From: DATMER01 sp963741305
Lineage (GTDB): Bacteria; Acidobacteriota; Thermoanaerobaculia; Multivoradales; UBA5704
Direction of reading: 5' to 3'
NCBI GenBank assembly: GCA_963741305.1
Contig: CAVUHL010000003.1
Location: 5,022,001-5,086,000, forward strand
Length of the DNA: 64,000 nucleotides
This document shows positions 1 through 7,849 of the stretch, piece after piece. The position numbers and the translations under genes were made by a program. The notes beneath the pieces are model-generated. The model searched no databases, had not been told where the DNA came from, and worked only from the letters and a program-made list of their open reading frames with translations. Each line of letters begins with the position of its first letter. Within the stretch, counting starts at the first letter, position 1.

Positions 1-940
1 AGACCGGCAGGGCGAAGGTCCGCGAGCGGGTCAGGGTGGTGAAGTCCGAGTAGCGTACCTTGAGGGTGACGGTGCAGGCGGCCAGCCCGCGGCGGAAGAG
101 GCCGTCCGCCACCTCCGCGGCCATGAGCACGAGCTGCTCTTCCATCTCCTCCACCCGCCGCAGGTCGACGGCGTAGGTGTTCTCGGTGCCCAGGCTCTTG
201 CGCTCGCTGTGGGTCTCGACTGGCCGGTCGTCGATGCCGCGGGAGAACTCGTAAAGTACCCGGCCCTGCTTGCCGAAGCGGGAGGTCAGCTCCTCCGGCT
301 CGAGCTGCCTCAGGTCAGCCACGGTCTGGACGCCGAGATCGGCCAGGGCCTTCTCGGTCGCCGGCCCGACCCCGTGCAGCCGCCTCACCGCCAGCGGATC
401 GAGGAACGCCTGGACCTTCCCCGGCGGCACGACGGTCAGGCCGTCCGGCTTCTGGAAGTCCGAGGCGATCTTGGCGATCAGCTTGTTCGGCCCGACGCCG
501 ACGCTCACGGTGAGCCCCCGCTCCTCCAGCACCCGCTTGCGGATCTCGCGCGCCACGGCCGTGGCGCTGCCGGCCTCCCCCAGGTGCTGGGAAACGTCGA
601 GGTAGGCTTCGTCGATGGACACGGCCTGCACCAGCGGCGTGACCTCGCGGTAGATGGCGAAGATCTTCTCCGACTCCTTGCTGTAGCGCCGGAAGTCGGG
701 CGGGATGAAGACGGCGTGAGGGCAGAGGCGCAGGGCCTGGGAGGAGGGCATGGCCGAGTGCACGCCATAGCGGCGCACCTCGTAGCTTGCCGCCGCCACC
801 ACTCCTCGGCTCTCGGGCCGGCCGCCGATGATCACCGGCTTGCCGCGCAGCCCGGGATCGTCCCGCATGTGCACGGCTGCGTAGAAGCAATCCATGTCAC
901 AGTGAAGGACACGCCGGGAGGGCTTGGGCTCAGGCTCCAC
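1..940 (-). CDS. dinB: DNA polymerase IV (DinB), C-terminus cut by window edge
   Basis: Y-family translesion polymerase that extends past damaged template bases. The reverse-strand translation begins near a VLHCDMDCFYAAV block, which holds the first catalytic aspartate. It continues through VSIDEAYLDVS, the catalytic Asp-Glu pair, and a helix-hairpin-helix stretch around RLHGVGPATEKALADLG that contacts DNA. It is open to base 1, so the little-finger domain is only partly present. I chose the GTG at 940 because GAGGAA (plus-strand 952-957) lies about 11 bases upstream and the reading gives the usual short N-terminal lead. An ATG at 893 inside the catalytic motif would start too late. It is divergent from the CHAT gene across a 99-base gap. 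The family call is secure and the exact start is less so. Confidence 0.93.
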   Translation of the reverse strand, partial: MEPEPKPSRRVLHCDMDCFYAAVHMRDDPGLRGKPVIIGGRPESRGVVAAASYEVRRYGVHSAMPSSQALRLCPHAVFIPPDFRRYSKESEKIFAIYREVTPLVQAVSIDEAYLDVSQHLGEAGSATAVAREIRKRVLEERGLTVSVGVGPNKLIAKIASDFQKPDGLTVVPPGKVQAFLDPLAVRRLHGVGPATEKALADLGVQTVADLRQLEPEELTSRFGKQGRVLYEFSRGIDDRPVETHSERKSLGTENTYAVDLRRVEEMEEQLVLMAAEVADGLFRRGLAACTVTLKVRYSDFTTLTRSRTFALPV

Positions 941-1039
941 AACGCATACAATTCCTCGGTTGGGACCAATGCGCAAGGTCCATTTTTCCGCCTGAGCCGC
1001 TGAGGTTCGAGGTAAGCAGCTGTTTTTACCGCCAACAGG

Positions 1040-4003
1040 ATGACTCTTTTCCCCCTCCCACCTCGACCCTCGCCACGTCGAGCCGGTCCCGTCCTCCTCC
1101 TCGCAGTGCTGCTTTTACCGCTGCTGACCGGGTGTGCGGCGCCAGCTCCGGTGCGCCCCTGGCTCCGGCCGGCCCCCCAGCAGCGTGCGCTCCGGGGAGG
1201 GGAGGCCCCACACACCCTGGCCGTCGAGCTTGCCGCCGGAGACTTCCTGGGGATCGTCGTCGAGCAGGAGGGGATCGACCTCGTCGTCGAGCTCCGCGGT
1301 CCTGACGGAAAGACGGCCGTGGAGATGGATGGCCCCGACTATTGGTGGTGGGAGGAGGAGCTCGCCTGGGTGGCGGAGCGCTCCGGCGTTCACGAGGTGG
1401 TGGTCCGGGCCCTCCTGCCCGACGCGGCGCCAGGGACCTACCGGTTGCGGATGGACGGGCCGCGCGCGCCCCGCCCCGAGGACCGGGTGCGCTTGCAGGC
1501 CACGGGGGAGATGCGCGAGGCCCACGCCCTGATCTTGCAGCCGGGGAAGGACGCCGAGCGGCTCGGCCACCTGGAGAAGGCCCTCCCGCTCTGGCGAGGC
1601 CTGGGCGAGCGCCGCCGCGAGGCTGAAGTCCTCCATCAGATGGGTGGCCGCCTGTTCGAGCTCCACCGGCACCAGGAGTCCGCCGAGCGGTTTCACCAGG
1701 CCGTGGCCATCTGGGAAAAGCTCGGATTGCCCGACCGGCGGGCCTGGAGCCTCCTCGCAGCCGGCCACATCGACCAGATCCTGCTCCGGGAAAAGGAGAG
1801 CCTCGGGCATCTGGAAGAAGGATTGGCTTTCGCCCGGCAGGCCGGACTCCGGGACCTGGAGGTCCAGGCCCTCTACCTCCTGGGCCGCTTCCACGAGGAC
1901 AACAGCCCGCGAACCGCGGTCGATTACTTGAAGTCGGCCCTGCAACTCGCCCGGGACCTCGGAAACGAGCTGGTCGAGGTGCGCGCCCTGCACTACCTGG
2001 GCTATCTGTACGGCGATCTGGCCGAGCCGCAGGAGGCGCTCCGCTCCTACGAAGAGGCGCTGCCGATCGCCCGCCGGCTGCAGCAATCCAGGCTCGAAGC
2101 CGGGACCCTCAACAACATGGGGCTCCTTTACGACGACCTGGGCGACACGGAGCGGGCGGTCCGCTTCTACGAGCAGGCGCTCGCGATCCGGGGTACTCCC
2201 GATGACTTCCATGCGACGGTGCTCAACAATCAGGCTCGCGCCCAGGAGAGATCGGCTCCCGCGCAGGCACGGGAGCTTTACGAGCGCTCCCTGGCGCTCT
2301 GCGAGAAGATCGGCGCCCGGAAGCTCCAGGCCACGGCCTTGAACAACCTGGCCCTCCTGGACCTGAGCATGGGAGATGCATCCAGCTCGCTGCGCCGCAG
2401 CCGGCAGGCCCTCGAGCTCGCGGCCGCCGACAACCCGGATGTGGAGATCGACGTCCGCCGCGCCCTGGGAATGGCCCACCGCCAGCTTGGCGGCCTGGAG
2501 TCCTCCCGGCGCGAGCTGGAGGCGGCCCTCGCCCTCAGCCGCGAGCGTCAGGACCGTGTGCGGGAGTCCCAGATCATCCCCATGCTCGCGCGGACCGAAA
2601 GGAGCGCCGGCGACCCGCGGCGGGCGCTGGAGCTTCTGGAGCAGGGGGTCGAGATCCTGGAGACGATCCGCGCCAAGGTCGTGGAAGTGGACCTGCGGAC
2701 GGCGTTCCTCGCCTCCCGGCAGGACATTTACGAGCTGCGCACGAACACGCTCATGGCCCTTCACCGCGCGCATCCGGGCGAGGGGTACGATGCCCGCGCG
2801 TTGCGCGCCAACGAGCAGGCCCGAGCCCGCGGCCTGATCGACATGCTCTCCGACGACTCCTTGCGCGCGAGCAACCCTCGCTACTCCGGGCTGACCCGGC
2901 CGGAGACCTTGAGCGTGGACGAGATCCGGCGCCAGGTGCTGGACGGCCGCGCCCTCCTCCTGGAGTACGCTCTCGGACAGGAGGGGAGCTTCCTCTGGGC
3001 GGTCGGCCCCGATTCGCTCCGGAGCTTCGACCTGCCGCCCCGGAAGGCGATCGAAAAAGCGGCTCGCCGCTGGTACGACGCGCTCAAGAGCAACAATTCG
3101 GCCCCTGAGGCTGCAAACGAGCTCAGTGCCATGTTGCTCGGCCCGGTCGAGGGGCTGCTTACGGGCCAGCCCCTTCTGATCGTCGCCGACGGCGCCCTCC
3201 AGTACCTTCCCTTTGGGGCCTTGCCTCTTGGACGGGCCCTGCTGATCGACCGCCACGAGGTGACGAGCCTCCCCTCGGCCTCGGCCCTGGCGGTCCTGCG
3301 GCGTGAGATCGCCGGCAGGGCCAAGGCCCCGAAGCTTCTGGCGATGCTCGCCGACCCGGTGTTCGGGCCGCAGGACACGCGCGTGGCTGACAATACCCGC
3401 GGCGGCGAGATCGATCCCCGGAAGCTGCCTCGGCTCCGTTTTTCCAGGGATGAGGCGGAAGCGATCGCCGGCCTGGTGCCGGAGCCGCAGCGTTACATGG
3501 CACTCGGCTTCGCCGCCTCCCGTTCCGCGGTCGTCAGCGGCGAGCTGGCCCACTACCGGATGGTCCACATCGCCGCTCACGGGCTCATCGACAGCCGCCG
3601 TCCCGAGCTGTCCACCATCGTGCTCTCCCTGGTCGACGAGCGCGGGGAGCCCCAGAACGGCTTTCTGCGGCTGCATGACATCTACAACCTGGAGCTTCAG
3701 GCCGACCTGGTGACGCTCTCCGCCTGCGAGACCGCCCTCGGCCAGGAGATCCGCGGCGAGGGGCTCGTGGGCCTGACCCGCGGTTTCATGTATGCCGGGG
3801 CCGCCCGCGTGCTGGCGAGCCTCTGGAGCGTCGACGACCGGGCCACCTCGGTGTTGATGAAGAGCTTCTACGGCCACATGATCTCCGGCGGCCTGAGCCC
3901 CGCCGCGGCCCTGCGCCGGGCCCAGAGCGAGATGGCCCACAGCCCGCGCTGGGGCTCGCCCTACTACTGGGCCGGATTCTCCCTGCAGGGAGAGTGGCAG
4001 TGA
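1040..4003 (+). CDS. TPR-CHAT lipoprotein (caspase-like peptidase family)
   Basis: The 987-residue protein begins with a hydrophobic signal ending in LLTGC, a lipobox, so it is probably a membrane-anchored lipoprotein facing the periplasm. Residues about 60-160 look like a beta-rich pre-domain. Residues about 180-620 are tandem TPR helices with repeats such as ALNNLALLDLSMGD and TLNNMGLLYDDLGD. The C-terminal 300 residues are a CHAT domain. The likely catalytic dyad is His847 in IAAHGLI and Cys896 in LSACETALG, both intact. CHAT domains are clan CD cysteine peptidases related to caspases; the substrate here is unknown. The stop overlaps the start of the downstream sigma-factor gene, so the two are probably one transcript. 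A peptidase acting on or through the neighbouring anti-sigma-like protein is an inference from gene order only. Confidence 0.9.
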   Translation: MTLFPLPPRPSPRRAGPVLLLAVLLLPLLTGCAAPAPVRPWLRPAPQQRALRGGEAPHTLAVELAAGDFLGIVVEQEGIDLVVELRGPDGKTAVEMDGPDYWWWEEELAWVAERSGVHEVVVRALLPDAAPGTYRLRMDGPRAPRPEDRVRLQATGEMREAHALILQPGKDAERLGHLEKALPLWRGLGERRREAEVLHQMGGRLFELHRHQESAERFHQAVAIWEKLGLPDRRAWSLLAAGHIDQILLREKESLGHLEEGLAFARQAGLRDLEVQALYLLGRFHEDNSPRTAVDYLKSALQLARDLGNELVEVRALHYLGYLYGDLAEPQEALRSYEEALPIARRLQQSRLEAGTLNNMGLLYDDLGDTERAVRFYEQALAIRGTPDDFHATVLNNQARAQERSAPAQARELYERSLALCEKIGARKLQATALNNLALLDLSMGDASSSLRRSRQALELAAADNPDVEIDVRRALGMAHRQLGGLESSRRELEAALALSRERQDRVRESQIIPMLARTERSAGDPRRALELLEQGVEILETIRAKVVEVDLRTAFLASRQDIYELRTNTLMALHRAHPGEGYDARALRANEQARARGLIDMLSDDSLRASNPRYSGLTRPETLSVDEIRRQVLDGRALLLEYALGQEGSFLWAVGPDSLRSFDLPPRKAIEKAARRWYDALKSNNSAPEAANELSAMLLGPVEGLLTGQPLLIVADGALQYLPFGALPLGRALLIDRHEVTSLPSASALAVLRREIAGRAKAPKLLAMLADPVFGPQDTRVADNTRGGEIDPRKLPRLRFSRDEAEAIAGLVPEPQRYMALGFAASRSAVVSGELAHYRMVHIAAHGLIDSRRPELSTIVLSLVDERGEPQNGFLRLHDIYNLELQADLVTLSACETALGQEIRGEGLVGLTRGFMYAGAARVLASLWSVDDRATSVLMKSFYGHMISGGLSPAAALRRAQSEMAHSPRWGSPYYWAGFSLQGEWQ

Positions 4004-4650
4004 GCCGCGGAGGCATGACCGCGGCAGAGTTGGACGCCCTCCTGGCCATGCTGGACCCGGACCGGGAGGCGGCGGGCCAGATCTACGAGGACATCCGCAA
4101 CCGGCTCATCCGCCTGTTTGCCTTGTGGGGCTGCACCCATCCCGAGGCCCTGGCCGACGAGGCGTTCAACCGGGTGGCCCGGAAGGCGGCCGAGGGGCTG
4201 GTCCTCCAGCGCAGCAATCCCTATCCCTACATCATCGGGGTGGCTCGCCACGTCTTCCAGGAGTGGCTGCGGCGGACGCAGAAAGAGAACAAGATTGCGG
4301 AGAGCGCGGACTGGCCGCCGTCCGCCCCGCCCGAGGAGGAGCCGGACCTCCGGCTCGAGCACCTCCGCCAGTGCCTGGAGACCCTCGCCCCGGACCAGAA
4401 GCTCCTGCTGTTGCGCTATCACCAGGAAGAGCAGCGCATCCTCTCGCGCAAGGGCCTTTGCGACGAGCTTGGGATCCCGATGAACGCCCTGCGCATCCGG
4501 GTCCACCGCCTGCGCAAGAAGGTCGAGGCCTGCGTCGAAGAAAAGCTGTCGGGCTTGTCCATGAAACGCTTTCCCGCTTCCGGTCACTTCAAATCGGAAG
4601 CGAGACAAGGGGATGACTTTTCCAGGACGCGAGACCATGAAAGACCATGA
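3994..4650 (+). CDS. ECF-like RNA polymerase sigma factor
   Basis: The 218-residue protein has a sigma region 2-like half (about residues 25-100), with a YPYIIGVARHVFQEWLRR helix typical of the core-binding and -10-reading segment. It also has a region 4-like helix-turn-helix (about 130-190) containing LAPDQKLLLLRYH and LGIPMNALRIRVHRLRKKV. The length and two-domain plan fit extracytoplasmic-function or closely related sigma factors. The GTG start at 3994 overlaps the CHAT stop by 10 bases. An ATG at 4015 is an alternative; neither start has a well-spaced ribosome site. The 3' end overlaps the next gene by 14 bases. Overlaps on both sides argue for translational coupling within one operon. 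The promoters it recognises cannot be read from this window. Confidence 0.8.
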   Translation: MAVSRGGMTAAELDALLAMLDPDREAAGQIYEDIRNRLIRLFALWGCTHPEALADEAFNRVARKAAEGLVLQRSNPYPYIIGVARHVFQEWLRRTQKENKIAESADWPPSAPPEEEPDLRLEHLRQCLETLAPDQKLLLLRYHQEEQRILSRKGLCDELGIPMNALRIRVHRLRKKVEACVEEKLSGLSMKRFPASGHFKSEARQGDDFSRTRDHERP

Positions 4651-5590
4651 CGAGCTGTTGAGGCAATACCTGCTGGGCAAGCTGGAGACCGAGGAGAGCA
4701 ACTTCCTGGAGGAGCGCCTGCTCCGCGAGGAGGAGCTCCTCGAAATGGCGGAGGCCGTCGAGGCCGACCTCCTGGACGGCTATGCCCACGGCCGGCTTGC
4801 CCCGGAAGAACGCGAGCAGGTCGGGCATCGCCTTGCCTCCTCGCCACGGGGCCGCTTGCGTCTTGCCCTGATCCAGGGGCTCGGCACGATCGCCGAGGAG
4901 ACCGCCGAGGAGAAGGACGGCCGCGTGATTCCTTTCCGGCCGCCCTTCCAACCGGACCGGAGGAAGCTGTCCCGCTTCGAGCGGGCCGCCGCCATGGCCG
5001 CCATGCTGACGGTCGCCGTCCTCGGCTCCTGGCTGGCGGTCCAGACGCCGGAGCCCGTCCGGCCGCCGCAGGTTGCCGAACAGATCCCGGCCCCGGCGGC
5101 ACCTCCGGCTTCGGCTCCGCTCCGGGACCGGCCGGTTCCGCCGGTGGTGGTACCGCCGGCCTCCACGGACGTGATCGCAGAGAGCACGCCGCCCGAAACA
5201 ACTCCGGCCCCCCTGCCCGCCGCTCCGCTCGTGATCCAGCTCGCCCTCACCACCCTCCGTGGAGAGGAAATGATCCCGGAGAAGAACGTGCCCCCGGGTA
5301 CCGAGCGCATCCAGCTCCATCTCCAACTGGACGAGGCCGACAAGGCCGGCTACGCCTCCTTCCAGGCAACCGTCAGAGGAGCGGGGCCGGAGCTTCGAGC
5401 CGCAGGCCTCGAGCCCAGCGAAATCGACGGAAGGTGGAACCTCGTCGTCGAGCTCGATCCGCAGATCCCGGCAGGGATGTACGAAGTCGAGGTCTCGGGA
5501 GTCACCGACTCCGGCAGTGTCGAACAGATTGCCTATAAATCGCTGGAGATTCAGCGAAATGCTTCGGCCGGCGCGGGCACTCCAGACTGA
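4637..5590 (+). CDS. Single-pass membrane anti-sigma-like protein
   Basis: The 317-residue protein has an acidic cytosolic domain at about residues 1-95 (LLRQYLLGKLETEESNFLEE, then LLDGYAHGRLAPEEREQ). This resembles N-terminal domains found beside sigma factors in Acidobacteriota. One transmembrane helix follows near residues 115-135 (AAAMAAMLTVAVLGSWLAV). A long Pro/Ala-rich linker then leads to a beta-rich outer domain of about 110 residues ending in MYEVEVSGVTDSGSVEQ. No HxxxCxxC zinc finger is visible, so it is not a classical ZAS anti-sigma. The start at 4637 (MKDHDELL) sits inside the end of the sigma gene. Anti-sigma function is inferred from the overlap with the sigma gene and the membrane layout. 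The outer domain might be a sensor or a target of the CHAT lipoprotein. Confidence 0.65.
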   Translation: MKDHDELLRQYLLGKLETEESNFLEERLLREEELLEMAEAVEADLLDGYAHGRLAPEEREQVGHRLASSPRGRLRLALIQGLGTIAEETAEEKDGRVIPFRPPFQPDRRKLSRFERAAAMAAMLTVAVLGSWLAVQTPEPVRPPQVAEQIPAPAAPPASAPLRDRPVPPVVVPPASTDVIAESTPPETTPAPLPAAPLVIQLALTTLRGEEMIPEKNVPPGTERIQLHLQLDEADKAGYASFQATVRGAGPELRAAGLEPSEIDGRWNLVVELDPQIPAGMYEVEVSGVTDSGSVEQIAYKSLEIQRNASAGAGTPD

Positions 5591-5619
5591 GGGCTCGCGG
5601 ATACCAAGGAGGGATACCG

Positions 5620-5766
5620 ATGAGCGCCAGCGACACCAAGGGCAGCATGAAACCGAACAGCAACAAAAAAGGAATTGCAGGCTCGACCTCGGACGACGGC
5701 AAGCCCAAGGCAGGGAGTGGGAGCGGCGAGCCACCGCCCGGCGGCGTGCACCCCAAGCCCAAGTAA
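5620..5766 (+). CDS. 48-residue hydrophilic peptide, function unknown
   Basis: A short gene with a strong ribosome site (AAGGAGGG, six bases before the ATG), placed 29 bases after the anti-sigma-like gene. The product is rich in Lys, Ser, Gly and Pro, has no hydrophobic signal, and ends in GGVHPKPK. Its strong ribosome site and operon position make it a likely real gene rather than chance. I do not recognise the family. The Lys-Pro tail is loosely similar to the end of the secreted mini-protein at 16138 (GKPKP), but the rest does not match. It may be a substrate, partner or effector of the upstream module; this is speculation from position. Confidence 0.6.
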   Translation: MSASDTKGSMKPNSNKKGIAGSTSDDGKPKAGSGSGEPPPGGVHPKPK

Positions 5767-5906
5767 CGGGCTCAAAAAGCTCCAAGGGTGCCTGACCGAA
5801 GGCGCCTCCCTCTGGGGCGGGTCCCGCGCGGCGGGTCCGCCCCCTTTTTTTTCCCTGCGAAATGTTTCCGCCCGGGCCGTCACTCTCTCCTGAAGGGAGC
5901 TTGTCG

Positions 5907-6326
5907 ATGGCCGAACCGATGCCCGCTCTCGCCCCAGTATCCACCCCGGTATCCACCCCGGTATGCGCCCCGCGCCCAGCCGCGCGGAAGCGGCTTCCCC
6001 ACCCTCACCTGCCGGTCCCCCGTCAGGAACCGGAGCCGGAACCCCGGGCCGAGAGCTGGACCCCGGCCGCCGTTCCCATGGCCCGGCCCGCCGGCCGGGC
6101 GCGCCGGCGCACCAGCGGGCAGACCCCCGCCGAGAAGCTGCTGCGGTATTCGCTACGCTTCGGGTTCTTCGTCAACGGCGCCGCTCTGCTGATCCCGCGC
6201 ATCTTCCCGACCGCCGGCTTCCAGGCCTGGCACTATGGCGGCGACGACTTCCTGCTCGCCGCCGCCGTCCTCCTGAGCGGTCAGATCCTCCTGATGCTCG
6301 GCCGGAGCGCTCCGGAACCGGATTAG
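5907..6326 (+). CDS. Small membrane protein with Pro-rich N-terminus
   Basis: About 139 residues. The first 75 are rich in Pro, Ala and Arg, including repeated STPV units encoded by a near-perfect 12-base direct repeat around 5938-5961. The C-terminal half has two predicted membrane helices (YSLRFGFFVNGAALLIPRIF and a second around FLLAAAVLLSGQILLMLG). I chose the ATG at 5907 because GAAGGGAG lies seven bases upstream; an earlier in-frame ATG at 5862 lacks one. The TAG stop at 6324-6326 overlaps the fumC TAA on the other strand within the four bases TTAG. No family was recognised. Confidence 0.6.
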   Translation: MAEPMPALAPVSTPVSTPVCAPRPAARKRLPHPHLPVPRQEPEPEPRAESWTPAAVPMARPAGRARRRTSGQTPAEKLLRYSLRFGFFVNGAALLIPRIFPTAGFQAWHYGGDDFLLAAAVLLSGQILLMLGRSAPEPD

Positions 6327-7741
6327 CCGCCGCCCCCGCCGCCGGCGTGGATTCCGCCCTCGGTCTGGCTCCACGCATCGAGCGCCTCGTTGAGCTCGGC
6401 CTCGGGCAGGACCTTACGCTCGCGGCAGAGCTCGCGCACGGTCCGGCCGGTGCGCATCGACTCCTTGGCGATCTCGGCCGCCGCGTCGTAGCCGATCCTC
6501 GGCACCAGCGAGGTCACCATGGCGAGCGAACGCTCCACCAGCTCCTCGCAACGCTCGCGGTTGGCCACGATCCCCTCCACGCACTTCTCCGCCAGCAGAG
6601 CCGAAGAGCTCGCCAGGATCTCGATCGATTGCAGCAGGTTGTAGGCGATCAGCGGCATCATGACGTTGAGGTCGAAGTGCCCCGACATGCCGGCCAGTGT
6701 GATCGTGGCGTCGTTGCCAACCACCTGGGCCGCCACCATGAGCACCGACTCGGGGATCACCGGGTTGACCTTGCCCGGCATGATCGAGCTGCCCGGCTGG
6801 AGGCTGGGGATCGAGATCTCGCCGATGCCGCAGCGCGGGCCGGACGCGAGCCAGCGGATGTCGTTGGCGATCTTGGTCAGCGACGTGGCGATGGTCTTCA
6901 GGGCCCCGGAAGTCTCCACCGCCGCATCCTTGGAGGCCATGGCCTCGAAGCGGTTCGGCGCCGGCACGAACGGGCAGCCGGTGCGCTCGGCCAGGCGGGC
7001 AATGACCCGCGGCGCGAACTCGGGGGGCGCGTTGAGGCCCGTGCCCACCGCGGTCCCACCCAGCGGCAGCTCGGCCAGCCGCGGCTTGACCGCGGCGAGG
7101 CGGTCGAGGGCGTAGCGGACCTGCTGCGCGTAACCGCTGAACTCCTGGCCAAGCCGGATCGGCACCGCGTCCTGCAGATGGGTGCGGCCGATCTTGACGA
7201 CCGGGTCGAACTCCTCCGCCTTGCGTCCCAGGGAATCGGCCAGGCGGCGCAGCGCCGGCTCGAGCTGATCCTGAATGGCGACGTAGGCAGAGACGTGGAT
7301 GGCGGTCGGGATCACGTCGTTGCTCGACTGCCCGGCGTTGACGTGGTCATTGGGATGGACCGGCTTCTTGCTGCCGATCACCCCGCCGAGGATCTCGATG
7401 GCCCGGTTCGAGAGCACCTCGTTGACGTTCATGTTCGTCGAGGTGGCGGAGCCGGTCTGGAAGACGTCGAGGGGAAAATGGCCGTCGAGCTTCCCTTCGG
7501 CAACCTCGGCCGCGGCCTGGCGGATGGCCCTGGCCTCGCCGGGGGGGACGATCCCCAGCTCCTCGTTGACGGCCGCGGCCTCACCCTTGATCATGGCAGC
7601 CGCCGCGAGGAAGCGGCGGGGCAGGGTCAGGCCGGAGACCGGGAAATTGCGCCGAGCCCGCTCGGTCTGGGCGCCGTAATACGCCCCGGCAGGGACCTCC
7701 ACATCGCCGAGGCTGTCTTTTTCGATGCGTGTATCTGACAT
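6323..7741 (-). CDS. fumC: Class II fumarate hydratase
   Basis: Reversibly hydrates fumarate to L-malate in the TCA cycle, in the cytosol as a homotetramer. The 472-residue length is normal for class II. The fumarase/aspartase superfamily signature is present as GSSIMPGKVNPVIPES, and the substrate-binding TGSATSTNMNVNEV and HPNDHVNAGQSSND blocks are intact. The start at 7741 (MSDTRIEKDSLG) follows a strong TCAGGAGGGAG site; an upstream in-frame ATG at 7834 has none. The extreme C-terminus is Gly-rich (GGIHAGGGGG), which is unusual. Aspartate ammonia-lyase is the main alternative within the superfamily, but the start MSDTRIEKDSLGDVEVPAGAY and the overall match favour fumarase. A 10-base palindrome (ACCGTACGGT, 7759-7768) lies just upstream of the ribosome site. 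Confidence 0.93.
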   Translation of the reverse strand: MSDTRIEKDSLGDVEVPAGAYYGAQTERARRNFPVSGLTLPRRFLAAAAMIKGEAAAVNEELGIVPPGEARAIRQAAAEVAEGKLDGHFPLDVFQTGSATSTNMNVNEVLSNRAIEILGGVIGSKKPVHPNDHVNAGQSSNDVIPTAIHVSAYVAIQDQLEPALRRLADSLGRKAEEFDPVVKIGRTHLQDAVPIRLGQEFSGYAQQVRYALDRLAAVKPRLAELPLGGTAVGTGLNAPPEFAPRVIARLAERTGCPFVPAPNRFEAMASKDAAVETSGALKTIATSLTKIANDIRWLASGPRCGIGEISIPSLQPGSSIMPGKVNPVIPESVLMVAAQVVGNDATITLAGMSGHFDLNVMMPLIAYNLLQSIEILASSSALLAEKCVEGIVANRERCEELVERSLAMVTSLVPRIGYDAAAEIAKESMRTGRTVRELCRERKVLPEAELNEALDAWSQTEGGIHAGGGGGG

Positions 7742-7849
7742 GCTCTCCCTCCTGAGTGACCGTACGGTGCCTATGGTATCCCCTGCCGTTCCCCGCAGGC
7801 CACAGCTGTCGTAGAGATGGGATGAGAAGGCCACCCTCCTGGTGGCGCA

